NCBI GenBank assembly: GCA_001880285.1
Contig: CP016269.1
Location: 2,366,501-2,430,500, forward strand
Direction: 5' to 3'
Length of the DNA: 64,000 nt
Source: Flavobacteriaceae bacterium UJ101
Lineage (GTDB): Bacteria; Bacteroidota; Bacteroidia; Flavobacteriales; UJ101
Each line of letters begins with the position of its first letter. Positions within the stretch are counted from its first letter, which is position 1. Both the position numbers and the translations under genes were made by a program. The notes beneath the pieces were generated by a model. It worked only from the letters and a program-made list of their open reading frames with translations, searched no databases and was not told the origin of the DNA. Below are positions 63,318 to 64,000 of this stretch, in pieces.

Positions 63318-63362
63318 TAGCGTTTTAACAAAAATCTAGTATTTAAAAAACAGTTTTTCAAT

Positions 63363-64000
63363 ATGAAAATGAATAAGATAGCAATTCTAACAACACTATC
63401 AATTTCTCTATTAGCTTTATCAAGTTGTGGGAAGAAAACCAGTGATCATGCAGATAGTTTAACTGGTTGGGAAGACAATGAAGAAACAGGTTGGTATTTT
63501 AGTGGAGATAAAGATCCAGGACAAGGAGGGCCAGGAATGGTATTTGTTGAAGGAGGAACTTTTACAAAAGGACAAACAAAAGACAATGTGATGCACGATT
63601 GGAATAATACTCCAAGTCGTCAACAAGTTCGTTCTTTTTATATATCAGAAACAGAAGTTACTAACCGAGACTATAAAATGTATTTAGCATGGTTACGTTT
63701 GTTTTTCGATCCTAGAATTGAAGACTATAAAGAAATTTATAAAGGAGCCTTACCTGATACTATGGTATGGCGTAATAAATTAGCCAGTCAAGAACTATTT
63801 GTAGAAAACTATTTTAGAGATCCTGCTTTTGATTACTATCCGATTGTTGGAGTTAACTGGTTACAAGCTAATAATTACGCAGAATGGTTAACGGATCGTG
63901 TAAATGAGAAAAAATTAATGGACGAAGGTGTTATTGATAAAGATATGTATGTTTTTGAATGGTCAGATAGTGCTGAGTTCTCAAATTCAAAACCTGCTTT
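63363..64000 (+). CDS. gldJ: gliding motility lipoprotein GldJ, N-terminal part (runs off the window)
   Basis: About 212 codons visible from the ATG at 63363. Lipoprotein signal with lipobox ending LALSSC, then GKKTSDHADS. FGE-sulfatase-like fold motifs follow: GPGMVFVEGGTFTKGQ, SRQQVRSFYISETEVTNRDYKMYLAWLR, YYPIVGVNWLQANNYAEWLTDRVNE. GldJ is an outer-membrane lipoprotein needed for gliding and T9SS function together with GldK. The adjacency to porV supports the name. The 3' end lies outside the window. Confidence 0.9.
   Translation, partial: MKMNKIAILTTLSISLLALSSCGKKTSDHADSLTGWEDNEETGWYFSGDKDPGQGGPGMVFVEGGTFTKGQTKDNVMHDWNNTPSRQQVRSFYISETEVTNRDYKMYLAWLRLFFDPRIEDYKEIYKGALPDTMVWRNKLASQELFVENYFRDPAFDYYPIVGVNWLQANNYAEWLTDRVNEKKLMDEGVIDKDMYVFEWSDSAEFSNSKPA

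Overview
The window is a low-GC chromosomal segment of a member of the Flavobacteriales (Bacteroidota). The evidence is the recurrent -7 promoter motif TAnnTTTG, PorV and GldJ of the type IX secretion/gliding machinery, a C-terminal T9SS sorting domain on a secreted nuclease, a CrtYcd-type lycopene cyclase, and gene neighbourhoods typical of the group (hemW / dCMP deaminase / S41 peptidase; gldJ / porV / cdd / pdhA / pdhC). No rRNA operon, CRISPR array, recognisable IS or prophage is present.

Region by region. 1-6 kb: housekeeping run on the + strand (hemW tail, dCMP deaminase, C-terminal processing protease, SUI1 factor, nucleoside phosphorylase and two exported unknowns). 6-11 kb: minus-strand S9 peptidase, YHS protein and ABC-F ATPase, then a 490-bp gap holding a candidate small RNA. 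11-12.9 kb: lepA, closed by a perfect 19-bp terminator hairpin. 13-20.6 kb: a compact denitrification operon (norC, norB, a NirK-cytochrome c fusion, an FGE/SUMF-like protein, norQ, norD, norE, norF) preceded by an 18-bp FNR/DNR-like palindrome whose centre sits at about -41.5. It would reduce nitrite to NO and then to N2O. 20.7-34 kb: acyl-CoA dehydrogenase, tRNA-Gly and tRNA-Leu, lipA and assorted housekeeping genes, then an envelope/glycan group. 34.3-39.2 kb: a zeaxanthin operon (crtI, crtB, unknown, crtZ, crtYcd, all with overlapping ends) behind a CarH-like MerR/B12 photoreceptor gene. 39.3-41.9 kb: D-lactate dehydrogenase and lactate permease. 42-46.8 kb: an HxlR regulator with a divergent membrane protein, an SRPBCC lipoprotein, a Crp/Fnr regulator and a cation/proton antiporter.

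The most notable region is about 46.87-51.29 kb. A 79-bp direct repeat (74 of 79 identical by eye) flanks a single large gene. The right copy covers the last codons of mnmE (F-C-I-G-K-stop) plus 61 bp downstream, and the left copy repeats the same codons 4.3 kb away. This is the known insertion point of SGI1-family elements, so the segment looks like a small integrase-less island at the mnmE 3' end. Its cargo is a 1242-aa STAND NTPase with a PD-(D/E)xK-like N-terminal part and a long, motif-poor C-terminus, an architecture like that of antiviral STAND (Avs) proteins. It also carries a decayed zeta-toxin-like fragment.

52.7-64 kb: a 42-bp tandem repeat array upstream of mnmE, a 1711-aa T9SS-secreted protein with two different nuclease domains, pyruvate dehydrogenase E2 and E1-alpha, cytidine deaminase, porV, and the start of gldJ at the right edge. 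Functional links: LipA makes the lipoyl groups used by the two lipoyl domains of the E2 protein; PorV and GldJ belong to the secretion system that would export the large nuclease; the Crp/Fnr protein could in principle act at norC, but nothing in the sequence ties it to that site.
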